DNA of 64,000 nt. Source: CBDCWA01 sp965223255. Lineage in GTDB: Bacteria; Pseudomonadota; Alphaproteobacteria; Rhizobiales; Hyphomicrobiaceae. The position numbers and the translations under genes were made by a program. The number at the start of each line of letters is the position of its first letter. Position 1 is the stretch's first letter. The DNA lies in the NCBI GenBank assembly GCA_965223255.1, contig CBDCWA010000003.1:992001-1056000 (forward strand), read 5' to 3'. The notes below the pieces were generated by a model. It saw only the letters and a list, made by a program, of their open reading frames with translations. It was not told the origin of the DNA and ran no database searches. Of the stretch, positions 52,844 to 61,071 are shown one piece after another.

Positions 52844-54109
52844 TCAAGGCAGTTTTTTTCCTGTCCCGCGTGCACGACAAAGCGTTGCTACAATACCACG
52901 TAATGTCTGAACTTCCTGCTTGGAAGCGCCCATCCGCATAAACATTGTTCTAATATTTCTCACCACACTTTGTCGCTTATGCGACGGATTAAAAAATCCC
53001 TTGGTTTCAAGCGCTTCCTCCAAATGTTCAAAAAAGCCCAAAAGATCTTTTCGCTCTGCCGGTGGAGACCCGCGCTGTGGCAAACCGGTGGTCACCGGAT
53101 GCTCGTAGGTTGTCACTCTTCCAAGCGTTCCAAGCTCTGACTGCTTAAGCCATTCATAACCCATGAGTAAAACCGCCTGTGCGAGGTTTATTGACGCAAA
53201 AGCCGAATTAACCGGAATCATTACAACTGCATCCGCGACGGCCACTTCGTCTGTCTCCAACCCATTTCGCTCACGCCCAAACACAATGCCGCACCGTTGA
53301 CCATCACCAATCCGCCGCGCCATTTCGGCGACGGCCTGCTCCGGCGTCAAGATGGGTTTTGCCAGGTCTCTTTGACGCGCCGTCGTCGCGCACACCCAAT
53401 TGAGATCTCCAATACTCTCCGTCAGTGTTGCAGCGGCCTGGGCCTCATCGATAACAAAATTTGCACCGGATGCAGCGATCCGTGCATTTTCATTAGGCCA
53501 TCCATCGCGCGGATTGACGAGCCGCAAACCATCGAGCCCGAAGTTGGCCATCGCGCGCGCCACCATACCGATATTGTCGGCAAGTTGTGGTTCGACCAAA
53601 ATGATCTCTGGCGTGGCCCCCTCAGCGGCAAAGGCATGGCCTTTGACATTGGCGCGGCGCACCCCGTGACGCAACTTCCGTAACACGCGCCGCGCCCAGT
53701 ACCAATAAGCCTCACCTGACCAATCATTGGCTAGGTCATCAAGGCTCTCAACTGTCAAGGCACCCCGACCGTTCCCCTGGACCCGCAAATCTGCTCGCCT
53801 GGCATCAACCATCTCATACTGGTTAAGAAAGCTATCGAGATCCCGCAGCCCCTTTTTCTCGCTCTCCCGCCGGCATCCGGGACAGACCACACCGTCAGCG
53901 ACGCACGCTTGCTCGGCACAATAGGTCAGCACGCCCTCCAGCGCCGCTTCATCGAGCTCCGCAAGCGCGAGATTTACAAGCCCTTGCTGCACGCTCTGGT
54001 CATGACAGGCACGGACGATTTTTGCGACACACACCTCAGTATCCCTGAAGCGCGGCTCGCCACCGCCAACGCCACTGCTCGCCTTTACATTTTTGGATGC
54101 ATCAGGCAA
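52844..54109 (-). CDS. TrmJ-type SPOUT RNA methyltransferase with Cys-rich N-terminal extension
   Basis: 421 residues. From about residue 165 it is a SPOUT methyltransferase of the TrmJ/TrmH-related class: ATPEIILVEPQLADNIGMVA, GIVFGRERNGLE and VMIPVNSAFASINLAQAVLL, which form the trefoil-knot SAM site. TrmJ 2'-O-methylates position 32 of tRNAs. The first 160 residues are not part of that fold and contain Cys at 27, 35, 64, 69, 76 and 79 (the last pair as CPGC), suggesting metal binding. No start codon lies close before the SPOUT part, so the extension is probably real. Confidence 0.85.
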   Translation of the reverse strand: MPDASKNVKASSGVGGGEPRFRDTEVCVAKIVRACHDQSVQQGLVNLALAELDEAALEGVLTYCAEQACVADGVVCPGCRRESEKKGLRDLDSFLNQYEMVDARRADLRVQGNGRGALTVESLDDLANDWSGEAYWYWARRVLRKLRHGVRRANVKGHAFAAEGATPEIILVEPQLADNIGMVARAMANFGLDGLRLVNPRDGWPNENARIAASGANFVIDEAQAAATLTESIGDLNWVCATTARQRDLAKPILTPEQAVAEMARRIGDGQRCGIVFGRERNGLETDEVAVADAVVMIPVNSAFASINLAQAVLLMGYEWLKQSELGTLGRVTTYEHPVTTGLPQRGSPPAERKDLLGFFEHLEEALETKGFFNPSHKRQSVVRNIRTMFMRMGASKQEVQTLRGIVATLCRARGTGKKLP

Positions 54110-54231
54110 TTAATCCTCCATTCGCCGATGCCAGCCAGCCACCGGGCCATTCTGCCGGCGCTGTGTCTCACAAGCGCACATTTAGCCCATCTTAGTCATG
54201 GCCCGAGCATCCTGATACAGGTCGGACACTT

Positions 54232-55455
54232 ATGCAAAAGATCAAGGTTACCGGAACCGTCGTCGAGCTGAACGGCGACGAGATGGCCCGCATTATGTGG
54301 CAACTCATCAAAGAAAAGTTGATCGAACCCTATTTGGAGCTCAACCTTGAGACCTATGATCTCAGGATGGAAGAGCGCGACCGCACGGATGACAAGATAA
54401 CAGTCGAGGCCGCCAACGCAATCAAGACTCATGGTGTCGGTATCAAGTGCGCAACCATCACACCAGACGCTGGCCGGGTCGAAGAATTCAATCTCAAAAA
54501 GATGTACCCCTCACCGAACGGCACGATCCGCAACATTCTTGGCGGTGTGATATTTCGCGAGCCAGTTATCTGCCAGAACATCCCCCGCCTCGTCCCGGGT
54601 TGGACTGAGCCATTCGTGATTGGTCGCCACGCCTTTGGCGATCAGTATCGCGCAACCGATTTTACATTCCCCGGCAAAGGCAAAGTCACACTCAAATTTG
54701 TTGGCGAAGACGGCACGGAGATCGAACGCGAGGTCCTTGATGCACCTGGCCCAGGCGTGACGATGGCGATGTACAATTTGGATGACTCGATCCGCGACTT
54801 CGCGCGCGCGTCCTTCAATTATGGGCTGGCGCGAAATTATCCCGTCTACCTTTCAACCAAGAACACCATCCTGAAAACCTACGACGGGCGCTTTAAGGAC
54901 CTGTTCCAGGAGATCTTCGATGCCGAATTCAAGGCCGAGTTCGACAAACGCAATCTGACCTACCAGCACCGTCTCATCGACGACATGGTGGCTTCCTCCC
55001 TGAAGTGGTCGGGCGGTTATGTCTGGGCCTGCAAAAATTATGATGGCGATGTGCAATCGGATACGGCAGCTCAGGGCTTTGGCTCGCTGGGTTTGATGAC
55101 ATCGGTCCTGATGACACCGGACGGCAAAATCGTCGAATCGGAGGCCGCCCACGGGACCGTCACCCGCCATTATCGCGAACACCAGCAGGGCAATGCGACG
55201 TCAACTAATTCGATAGCATCGATTTTCGCATGGACTCGCGGCCTCGCCCACCGCGCCAAACTGGACGACAACGACGCCCTCAAAACCTTCGCGGCAACGT
55301 TGGAAGAGGTATGCATCGAGACAGTCGAATCCGGCCATATGACCAAGGACCTGGCGCTCCTGGTCGGCCCTGAACAACCGTGGCTGACGACGACAGGATT
55401 TTTGGACAAGATTGACGAATTGCTAGCCGCCAAGCTCACGCAATCTGCAATCTAA
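54232..55455 (+). CDS. icd: NADP-dependent isocitrate dehydrogenase
   Basis: 407 residues of the eukaryote-like homodimeric class (begins KIKVTGTVVELNGDEMARIM). TCA-cycle oxidative decarboxylation of isocitrate. The substrate-binding SPNGTIRNILGGVIFREP and metal ligands in RLIDDMVASSLKWSGGYVWA are present. The coenzyme segment EAAHGTVTRHYREHQ with following STNSIASIFAWTR fits NADP use. The gene is monocistronic by layout. Confidence 0.96.
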   Translation: MQKIKVTGTVVELNGDEMARIMWQLIKEKLIEPYLELNLETYDLRMEERDRTDDKITVEAANAIKTHGVGIKCATITPDAGRVEEFNLKKMYPSPNGTIRNILGGVIFREPVICQNIPRLVPGWTEPFVIGRHAFGDQYRATDFTFPGKGKVTLKFVGEDGTEIEREVLDAPGPGVTMAMYNLDDSIRDFARASFNYGLARNYPVYLSTKNTILKTYDGRFKDLFQEIFDAEFKAEFDKRNLTYQHRLIDDMVASSLKWSGGYVWACKNYDGDVQSDTAAQGFGSLGLMTSVLMTPDGKIVESEAAHGTVTRHYREHQQGNATSTNSIASIFAWTRGLAHRAKLDDNDALKTFAATLEEVCIETVESGHMTKDLALLVGPEQPWLTTTGFLDKIDELLAAKLTQSAI

Positions 55456-55542
55456 CGCAATCGCATCGCAAGCCCAGGTCGGATAAGGATGCTCTAGGTG
55501 CTGGCGGTCAATATCCCAACACCAACTGATAATTTAGTTGCC

Positions 55543-56088
55543 TCACCCCTTCACCAATGCACCGAAGCTTGCCTTGAGGGTTCTGAGATGACCGAGCCCC
55601 TCCTTGGTCACGACATACATACCATTGGCCGGCTGCTCAATAATGCCCACCTTTTTCATGCGATGCAGCTGGCTGACGACGGCCGCACTTGCATCACCAA
55701 ATCCCTCTTCTTCGAGACATCGCATAAGCTGTTGCAGTGAAAATGGCCGCGCATCAGAACTCAACGCCTCAAGCAGATACATTTCACGCACCCGGCTGCG
55801 CTGATTACGCCCGATATCCTCCATTTCGTCGCGCCCACCCGCAGCATTATCGCCAGATCCATTGATCACAGTCGGTGCAGTCCCAACGCTACGACCGGCT
55901 TGAAGTGGCTCCGCATCGCCTAACAAGGTCTCCAAGGCATCGAGCTTGCCACGAATAGTCTGGATCACCACCAGCGCATCATTTGGAGACTCGTTGGCCA
56001 ACGTCAGCAATGGCCGCAAGACTTGCATATGAAAGCTGCTTGCCAGTTCGTCCGTGCGAGCTTTATCGAGATTGGAGCGTTGAGCCAT
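55543..56088 (-). CDS. Hypothetical protein with winged-helix-like C-terminus
   Basis: 181 residues from ATG 56088 (the frame is open to 56193; neither start has a clear ribosome-binding site). The N-terminal half is helical (SSFHMQVLRPLLTLANESPN). The C-terminal part, SLQQLMRCLEEEGFGDASAA then VVSQLHRMKKVGIIEQPANG, resembles a winged helix-turn-helix with its wing (MYVVTKEGL). A DNA-binding role is possible, but I do not recognise the family. A linker of Gly, Ser and Asn (INGSGDNAAGG) separates the two parts. Confidence 0.6.
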   Translation of the reverse strand: MAQRSNLDKARTDELASSFHMQVLRPLLTLANESPNDALVVIQTIRGKLDALETLLGDAEPLQAGRSVGTAPTVINGSGDNAAGGRDEMEDIGRNQRSRVREMYLLEALSSDARPFSLQQLMRCLEEEGFGDASAAVVSQLHRMKKVGIIEQPANGMYVVTKEGLGHLRTLKASFGALVKG

Positions 56089-56488
56089 AAGTTGAAACGC
56101 ACAATTGAAGCCAAGGGAATAGCGTTGGCAATCGCTTTTGATACCGATCGCACCATTGCATTTGATACTGTCATTCCCTTTCAATCGATGCAATATCCAT
56201 TTTATTGCATACGATTCAATTCGTTATATTCTATATGATTAGACAAGGACAAGCCATTGACTTTATTGAATTTTATGGAGTTAAGATTTTATGAAATCAC
56301 GGTAAAATTCGAAACCGCTCAATATCTTGGATTTCGCAGGATTTAGGAAACGCCCGCCTGGCGTATTGCCCCCTAATCCAACCAATTCCTTCACCTTCGA
56401 ACGTGCATAGCCAACGTAGCCTGCCCTGATGGGCCTCGAACACCGGCGCGGCATCAATGCTGCGCTTGCGCAAATATTGAGGCCCACG
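56089..56488. other. AT-rich intergenic region
   Basis: About 400 bases. 56150-56290 is markedly AT-rich and probably carries the promoter of the leftward gene at 55543-56088. A minus-strand open frame (56281-56637) has shadow-like composition and is not called. No repeat or RNA gene seen. Confidence 0.45.
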
Positions 56489-56707
56489 ATGCTCACCCCA
56501 CCGGAAGCGCTTATCGGCACGCTCGTCGAACAGCTCTTTTTGAATATCGATCTCGTCAGCCTGGTCATACGGTTGCCAGAACTCACCTGGCGCCAGATTA
56601 TCATAGCTATTGCGCTCACAACCTTATGGAAGATCATCTGCGACTTCCTCGATCGACTGGCACTTAGGGCCGTTAGACGATGGGTCTTGTCCCTCTTCTT
56701 AGGCTAG
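56489..56707 (+). CDS. Possible small membrane-associated protein
   Basis: 72 residues, with GAGG six bases before the ATG. The sequence starts MLTPPEALIGTLVEQLFLNI and has one hydrophobic helix (IIIAIALTTLWKIICDFL) followed by an Arg-rich amphipathic end. Composition is protein-like, but I recognise no family and it converges on alaS. Could be spurious. Confidence 0.35.
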   Translation: MLTPPEALIGTLVEQLFLNIDLVSLVIRLPELTWRQIIIAIALTTLWKIICDFLDRLALRAVRRWVLSLFLG

Positions 56708-56753
56708 GCAATCACTGTCGCAAGTGCAGCCGCCATCAAGTTGAACAGGCATG

Positions 56754-59432
56754 CTAGCGCGCCGCCAACGCTGCCTCGATCGCCGACAAAGCATCCTGTC
56801 CCTTGGCGCCGTCTGGCCCGCCGGCCTGTGCCATATCCGGCCGCCCACCGCCGCCCTTGCCACCGAGTGCTTGCGCACCGACCTTGACCAAATCAACCGC
56901 ATTATAGCGCTCAGTAAGATCTGACGTCACGCCAACAGCAAGCCCGGCTTTGCCATCATCGCTTACGCCCACAATTGCAACAACACCTGAGCCGACCTTT
57001 TGTTTGCCGTCATCAATGAGGCCGCGCAGATCTTTTGGATTGAGGCCCTGCACCAGCCTGGCCAACAGTTTCACCTCCCCGACATCTTTGATCGGGCTCC
57101 CATCGCCATCACTCCCAGCCCCGGCCCCGCCTGCTAACGCGAGCTGCCGCTTAGCATCAGCCAATTGCTTTTCGAGCTGACGTTTTTCATCAACCAGCGC
57201 CTTTACCCGCTCGACCACCTGACCCGGACTGATGCGCAGTACGGCTGCGGCCTCACGTACTCGTTCATCCTGCTCAATCAAATACCGCCGCGCACCATCT
57301 CCCGTCATCGCCTCGATGCGGCGCACACCGCCGGCAATGGCGCTCTCGCTGACAACATGGACCAGTGATATATCGCCAGTACGAGCAACATGCGTACCAC
57401 CGCACAATTCGACGGACCATGCCTTGTTGCCACCCGTACCGGCATCTGGCAGCCCCATCGACACCACCCGCACCTCATCGCCGTATTTTTCGCCGAACAG
57501 AGCCATCGCACCCGACTCCAGGGCATCGTCAATCGCCATCACACGGGTTTCGACGGCCACATTTTGGGCCACGACATCATTTGCCATTTGCTCGACGGTC
57601 GCCAATTCCTCCGGCGTCATAGGCTTGGGATGCGAAAAGTCGAAACGCAGCCGGTCTGGATCGACCAGCGATCCTTTTTGCGCGACATGTGTCCCAAGCA
57701 CCTGTCGCAACCCTTCGTGCAAGAGATGGGTGGCCGAGTGATTGGCTCTGGTCCGCGTCCGCCGCTGATGATCGACGCTCAATGTCACCGTCTCGCCAAG
57801 CTTCAGAGTTCCCTTTTTAAGGGTGCCGACATGGACCAACAGGTCGCCGAGCTTCTTTAGCGTATCAGAAACTTCAAACACCCCACCATCGCTGCCGCGA
57901 ATGACGCCCTGGTCGCCGACTTGACCACCAGACTCACCATAAAACGGCGTCTGATTGACGACGACAAAGCCCTCTTCACCCGCCTTCAGGACATTGACGT
58001 CGGCATCCGCCTTGATGATCGCAACGACCACACCTTCAGCCTCCTCGGTCTCATACCCGAGAAATTCGCTGGCCCCAAGCCGTTCCCGTACATCGAACCA
58101 AATCTCATCCGTCGCCGTTTCGCCAGAACCCTTCCAGGCACGACGCGCTTCTTCTTTTTGCTGCTCCATCGCCACATTAAAGCGGTCGGTATCGACACTG
58201 ATACCACGTCCTTTAAGCACGTCCTCGGTCAGATCGAGCGGAAAACCATAGGTATCGTAGAGTTTGAAGGCCACATCACCACTGAACTTTGCGCCGGCCG
58301 TCAAACCAGCAGACGCCTCGTCCAGCAGACCAAGCCCACGTGCCAGAGTCTTGCGGAACCGCGTCTCCTCCAACAGCAATGTTTCCGTCATCAAGGACTG
58401 CGCCCGCGACAACTCAACATAGGTATCAGCCATTTGCCGCATGAGCGCCGGCACAAGCAGATGCATCAACGGCTCGCGGCTACCGAGCAAATGCGCATGG
58501 CGCATGGCCCGACGCATGATCCGGCGCAAGACATAGCCTCGCCCTTCATTGGACGGCAGCACACCGTCGGCGATCAAAAAGCAAGAGGCCCGCAAATGAT
58601 CGGCAATAACACGATGGGAAGCGGCATTGTCACCGTTGGCCGGAACGCCCGTTAGATCCTCGGACGCTGCAATGAGGGAGCGAAACAAATCGGTTTCGTA
58701 ATTATCATGTGTCCCCTGCAGCACCGCAGCGATGCGCTCCAACCCCATTCCGGTATCGATTGACGGCTTCGGCAACGCCACGCGATCCCCGGGTGCGCGC
58801 TGATCAAATTGCATAAAGACAAGATTCCAGATCTCGACGAACCGGTCCCCATCTTCCTCGGGCGATCCCGGCGGCCCACCGGCAATCGCTTCGCCATGAT
58901 CGAAAAAGATTTCCGAGCACGGCCCGCAGGGGCCCGTATCACCCATCTGCCAGAAGTTATCCGCGGTCGCGATCCGAATAATTCTGTCGTCCGGCAATCC
59001 GGCAATTTTTTTCCAAAGACTGAACGCCTCCTCATCTTCATGGAACACGGTCACCACAAGATGTTTGGCATTGAGACCGAATTCTCTGGTGATCAATCGC
59101 CAGGCCAAAGCGATCGCCTCGTCCTTGAAATAATCGCCAAAGGAAAAGTTTCCCAACATCTCGAAGAACGTGTGATGGCGCGCCGTATAGCCAACGTTGT
59201 CGAGATCGTTGTGTTTCCCACCGGCGCGCACGCACTTCTGTGATGTCGCAGCCCGTGTATAGGGCCGCTTCTCCTGGCCCGTGAACACATTCTTGAACTG
59301 CACCATGCCGGCATTCGTGAACATCAGCGTCGGATCATTGCGCGGCACCAACGGCGATGACGCAACCACGTCGTGCCCATTATCCTTGAAGTAATCGAGG
59401 AAAGCCTTCCTGATCTCGTTAACGCCCGTCAT
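56754..59432 (-). CDS. alaS: Alanyl-tRNA synthetase
   Basis: 892 residues, full length. The class II catalytic domain begins EIRKAFLDYFKDNGHDVVAS with TLMFTNAGMVQFK and RAATSQKCVRAGGKHNDLDN. The editing domain has the zinc ligands NHSATHLLHEGL and CGGTHV. The C-terminal oligomerisation domain has the Gly-rich segment GGKGGGGRPDMAQAGG near the end. It follows recA on the same strand, a common alphaproteobacterial order, but a terminator separates them. Confidence 0.97.
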   Translation of the reverse strand: MTGVNEIRKAFLDYFKDNGHDVVASSPLVPRNDPTLMFTNAGMVQFKNVFTGQEKRPYTRAATSQKCVRAGGKHNDLDNVGYTARHHTFFEMLGNFSFGDYFKDEAIALAWRLITREFGLNAKHLVVTVFHEDEEAFSLWKKIAGLPDDRIIRIATADNFWQMGDTGPCGPCSEIFFDHGEAIAGGPPGSPEEDGDRFVEIWNLVFMQFDQRAPGDRVALPKPSIDTGMGLERIAAVLQGTHDNYETDLFRSLIAASEDLTGVPANGDNAASHRVIADHLRASCFLIADGVLPSNEGRGYVLRRIMRRAMRHAHLLGSREPLMHLLVPALMRQMADTYVELSRAQSLMTETLLLEETRFRKTLARGLGLLDEASAGLTAGAKFSGDVAFKLYDTYGFPLDLTEDVLKGRGISVDTDRFNVAMEQQKEEARRAWKGSGETATDEIWFDVRERLGASEFLGYETEEAEGVVVAIIKADADVNVLKAGEEGFVVVNQTPFYGESGGQVGDQGVIRGSDGGVFEVSDTLKKLGDLLVHVGTLKKGTLKLGETVTLSVDHQRRTRTRANHSATHLLHEGLRQVLGTHVAQKGSLVDPDRLRFDFSHPKPMTPEELATVEQMANDVVAQNVAVETRVMAIDDALESGAMALFGEKYGDEVRVVSMGLPDAGTGGNKAWSVELCGGTHVARTGDISLVHVVSESAIAGGVRRIEAMTGDGARRYLIEQDERVREAAAVLRISPGQVVERVKALVDEKRQLEKQLADAKRQLALAGGAGAGSDGDGSPIKDVGEVKLLARLVQGLNPKDLRGLIDDGKQKVGSGVVAIVGVSDDGKAGLAVGVTSDLTERYNAVDLVKVGAQALGGKGGGGRPDMAQAGGPDGAKGQDALSAIEAALAAR

Positions 59433-59550
59433 CTAGATTCCATTCTCTCTCATCAAGTGGGTCAGTCCGTGCCCGCACCTGCCTCACCAACGCAAAATCG
59501 ACCTATCATCCTACGCCTATTCCAGCAACGCTGATGTGCTTAAAGCCCCA

Positions 59551-59577
59551 AAAAAAGGGGGCCCAGACGGACCCCCT
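59551..59577 (-). terminator. Rho-independent terminator of recA
   Basis: On the minus strand GGGGGTCC and GGGCCCCC pair (with one G-T pair) around GTCT and are followed by seven T. It lies 66 bases after the recA stop. Confidence 0.85.
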
Positions 59578-59642
59578 ATTATCTCCGTATACGTTTAGCG
59601 GCGAACCGACAATGTCGTGATACGCACGCTCTCGAGCGTACC

Positions 59643-60797
59643 TCAGCGTTTGCGCCCACCAGCCGTCCCGACCGCATTGTCGTTTTCGACAACTTCAGCC
59701 AGAGACTCACCGGTTTCTTCCTCATCTGCCTGATCCGAGGCCTCACCCTGATCTTGGGCCAACATGCCGTCCACGATCAAGCCTGCATTCTGGCGAATCG
59801 CACGTTCGATATCGGCTGCGACATTCGGGTTTTCCTTCAAAAAGAGCTTGGAGTTTTCCCGACCTTGACCAATCCGCTGATCGCCATAGGAGAACCAGGC
59901 ACCCGACTTTTCGACAATGCCGGCCTTTACCCCGAGGTCAATCAATTCACCCGTCTTCGAAATACCTTCACCATACATGATGTCGAATTCGATCTGTTTG
60001 AAGGGTGGCGCGACCTTATTCTTCACAACCTTCACGCGGGTCTGATTGCCCACCACTTCATCGCGATCCTTGATCTGTCCAATTCTGCGAATATCCAAAC
60101 GCACGGAAGAATAGAACTTGAGGGCATTGCCACCCGTAGTCGTTTCTGGGTTGCCGAACATAATGCCGATCTTCATGCGGATCTGATTGATGAAGATGAC
60201 CATGCACCTTGACTTGGAAATAGACGCCGTCAACTTGCGCAGCGCCTGGCTCATCAATCGCGCCTGCAAACCAGGCAGGCTATCACCCATATCGCCTTCG
60301 AGTTCAGCGCGCGGTGTCAGAGCAGCAACGGAATCGATGACCAGTACATCGATCGCACCCGAGCGCACCAGTGTATCGGCGATTTCCAATGCCTGCTCAC
60401 CGGTATCGGGCTGCGAAATCAGCAGATCCTCGACTTTCACACCCAGTTTGCGCGCATAGACCGGATCAAGCGCATGTTCCGCATCGATAAAGGCACAGAT
60501 ACCGCCATTCTTCTGGCCTTCTGCGACAACGTGCAGAGCAAGCGTCGTTTTACCGGACGATTCCGGTCCGAAAATCTCGATAATCCGCCCTTGCGGCAGA
60601 CCACCAATGCCGAGCGCAATATCCAAGCCCAACGATCCTGTCGGGATCGCCTCGACGTCGATCGAATGATCGTTGGCGCCCAATCGCATGATCGAGCCCT
60701 TGCCGAAATTTTTGTCGATCAATGCCAACGCGGCATCAAGCGCCTTTTCCTTATCCATCGCCTGTCCCTCGATGATCCGCAGCTCCGGTTTGCTCAT
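59643..60797 (-). CDS. recA: Recombinase RecA
   Basis: 384 residues from ATG 60797; the longer frame to 60851 runs into promoter sequence. Walker A is GPESSGKTTLALH, Walker B VLVIDSVAAL, and loop L2 MFGNPETTTGGNALKF. It begins MSKPELRIIEGQAMDKEKAL and has an acidic C-terminal tail (DEEETGESLAEVVENDN). It drives homologous recombination and LexA self-cleavage. A LexA-like box lies upstream. Confidence 0.98.
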   Translation of the reverse strand: MSKPELRIIEGQAMDKEKALDAALALIDKNFGKGSIMRLGANDHSIDVEAIPTGSLGLDIALGIGGLPQGRIIEIFGPESSGKTTLALHVVAEGQKNGGICAFIDAEHALDPVYARKLGVKVEDLLISQPDTGEQALEIADTLVRSGAIDVLVIDSVAALTPRAELEGDMGDSLPGLQARLMSQALRKLTASISKSRCMVIFINQIRMKIGIMFGNPETTTGGNALKFYSSVRLDIRRIGQIKDRDEVVGNQTRVKVVKNKVAPPFKQIEFDIMYGEGISKTGELIDLGVKAGIVEKSGAWFSYGDQRIGQGRENSKLFLKENPNVAADIERAIRQNAGLIVDGMLAQDQGEASDQADEEETGESLAEVVENDNAVGTAGGRKR

Positions 60798-60845
60798 TTC
60801 GTCCACCCTATGGCATGAAATTGATGTCAGCAATGTAGCGTTAAT

Positions 60846-60884
60846 GTACACTATTTGTTCTCATAAGTCGAGCGACATGAGAAC
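60846..60884 (-). promoter_or_regulatory. LexA-like SOS box and adjoining dyad upstream of recA
   Basis: On the recA strand 60860-60846 reads GAAC-N7-GTAC, one base from the alphaproteobacterial LexA consensus GAAC-N7-GAAC. Overlapping it, GTTCTCAT (60857-60864) and ATGAGAAC (60877-60884) form a perfect 8-bp dyad with a 12-base spacer. Position, about 50 bases before the ATG, suits SOS control of recA. Confidence 0.65.
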
Positions 60885-61071
60885 ACACGCAACACATTGA
60901 TCTAAATAATATTTACCGGACCAGGGTGGCGACTGAACGCCACTTAGAATAATCCGTTTACGCCGTAATTGCAATGTTAAGTGATTCGGAAGGTGTCGCC
61001 GCATTTCACCCACCAAAAATCACTGGGAGTTCGACCTGTCATGCCCTGACCGCAACCGGCAAGCCAGCACC

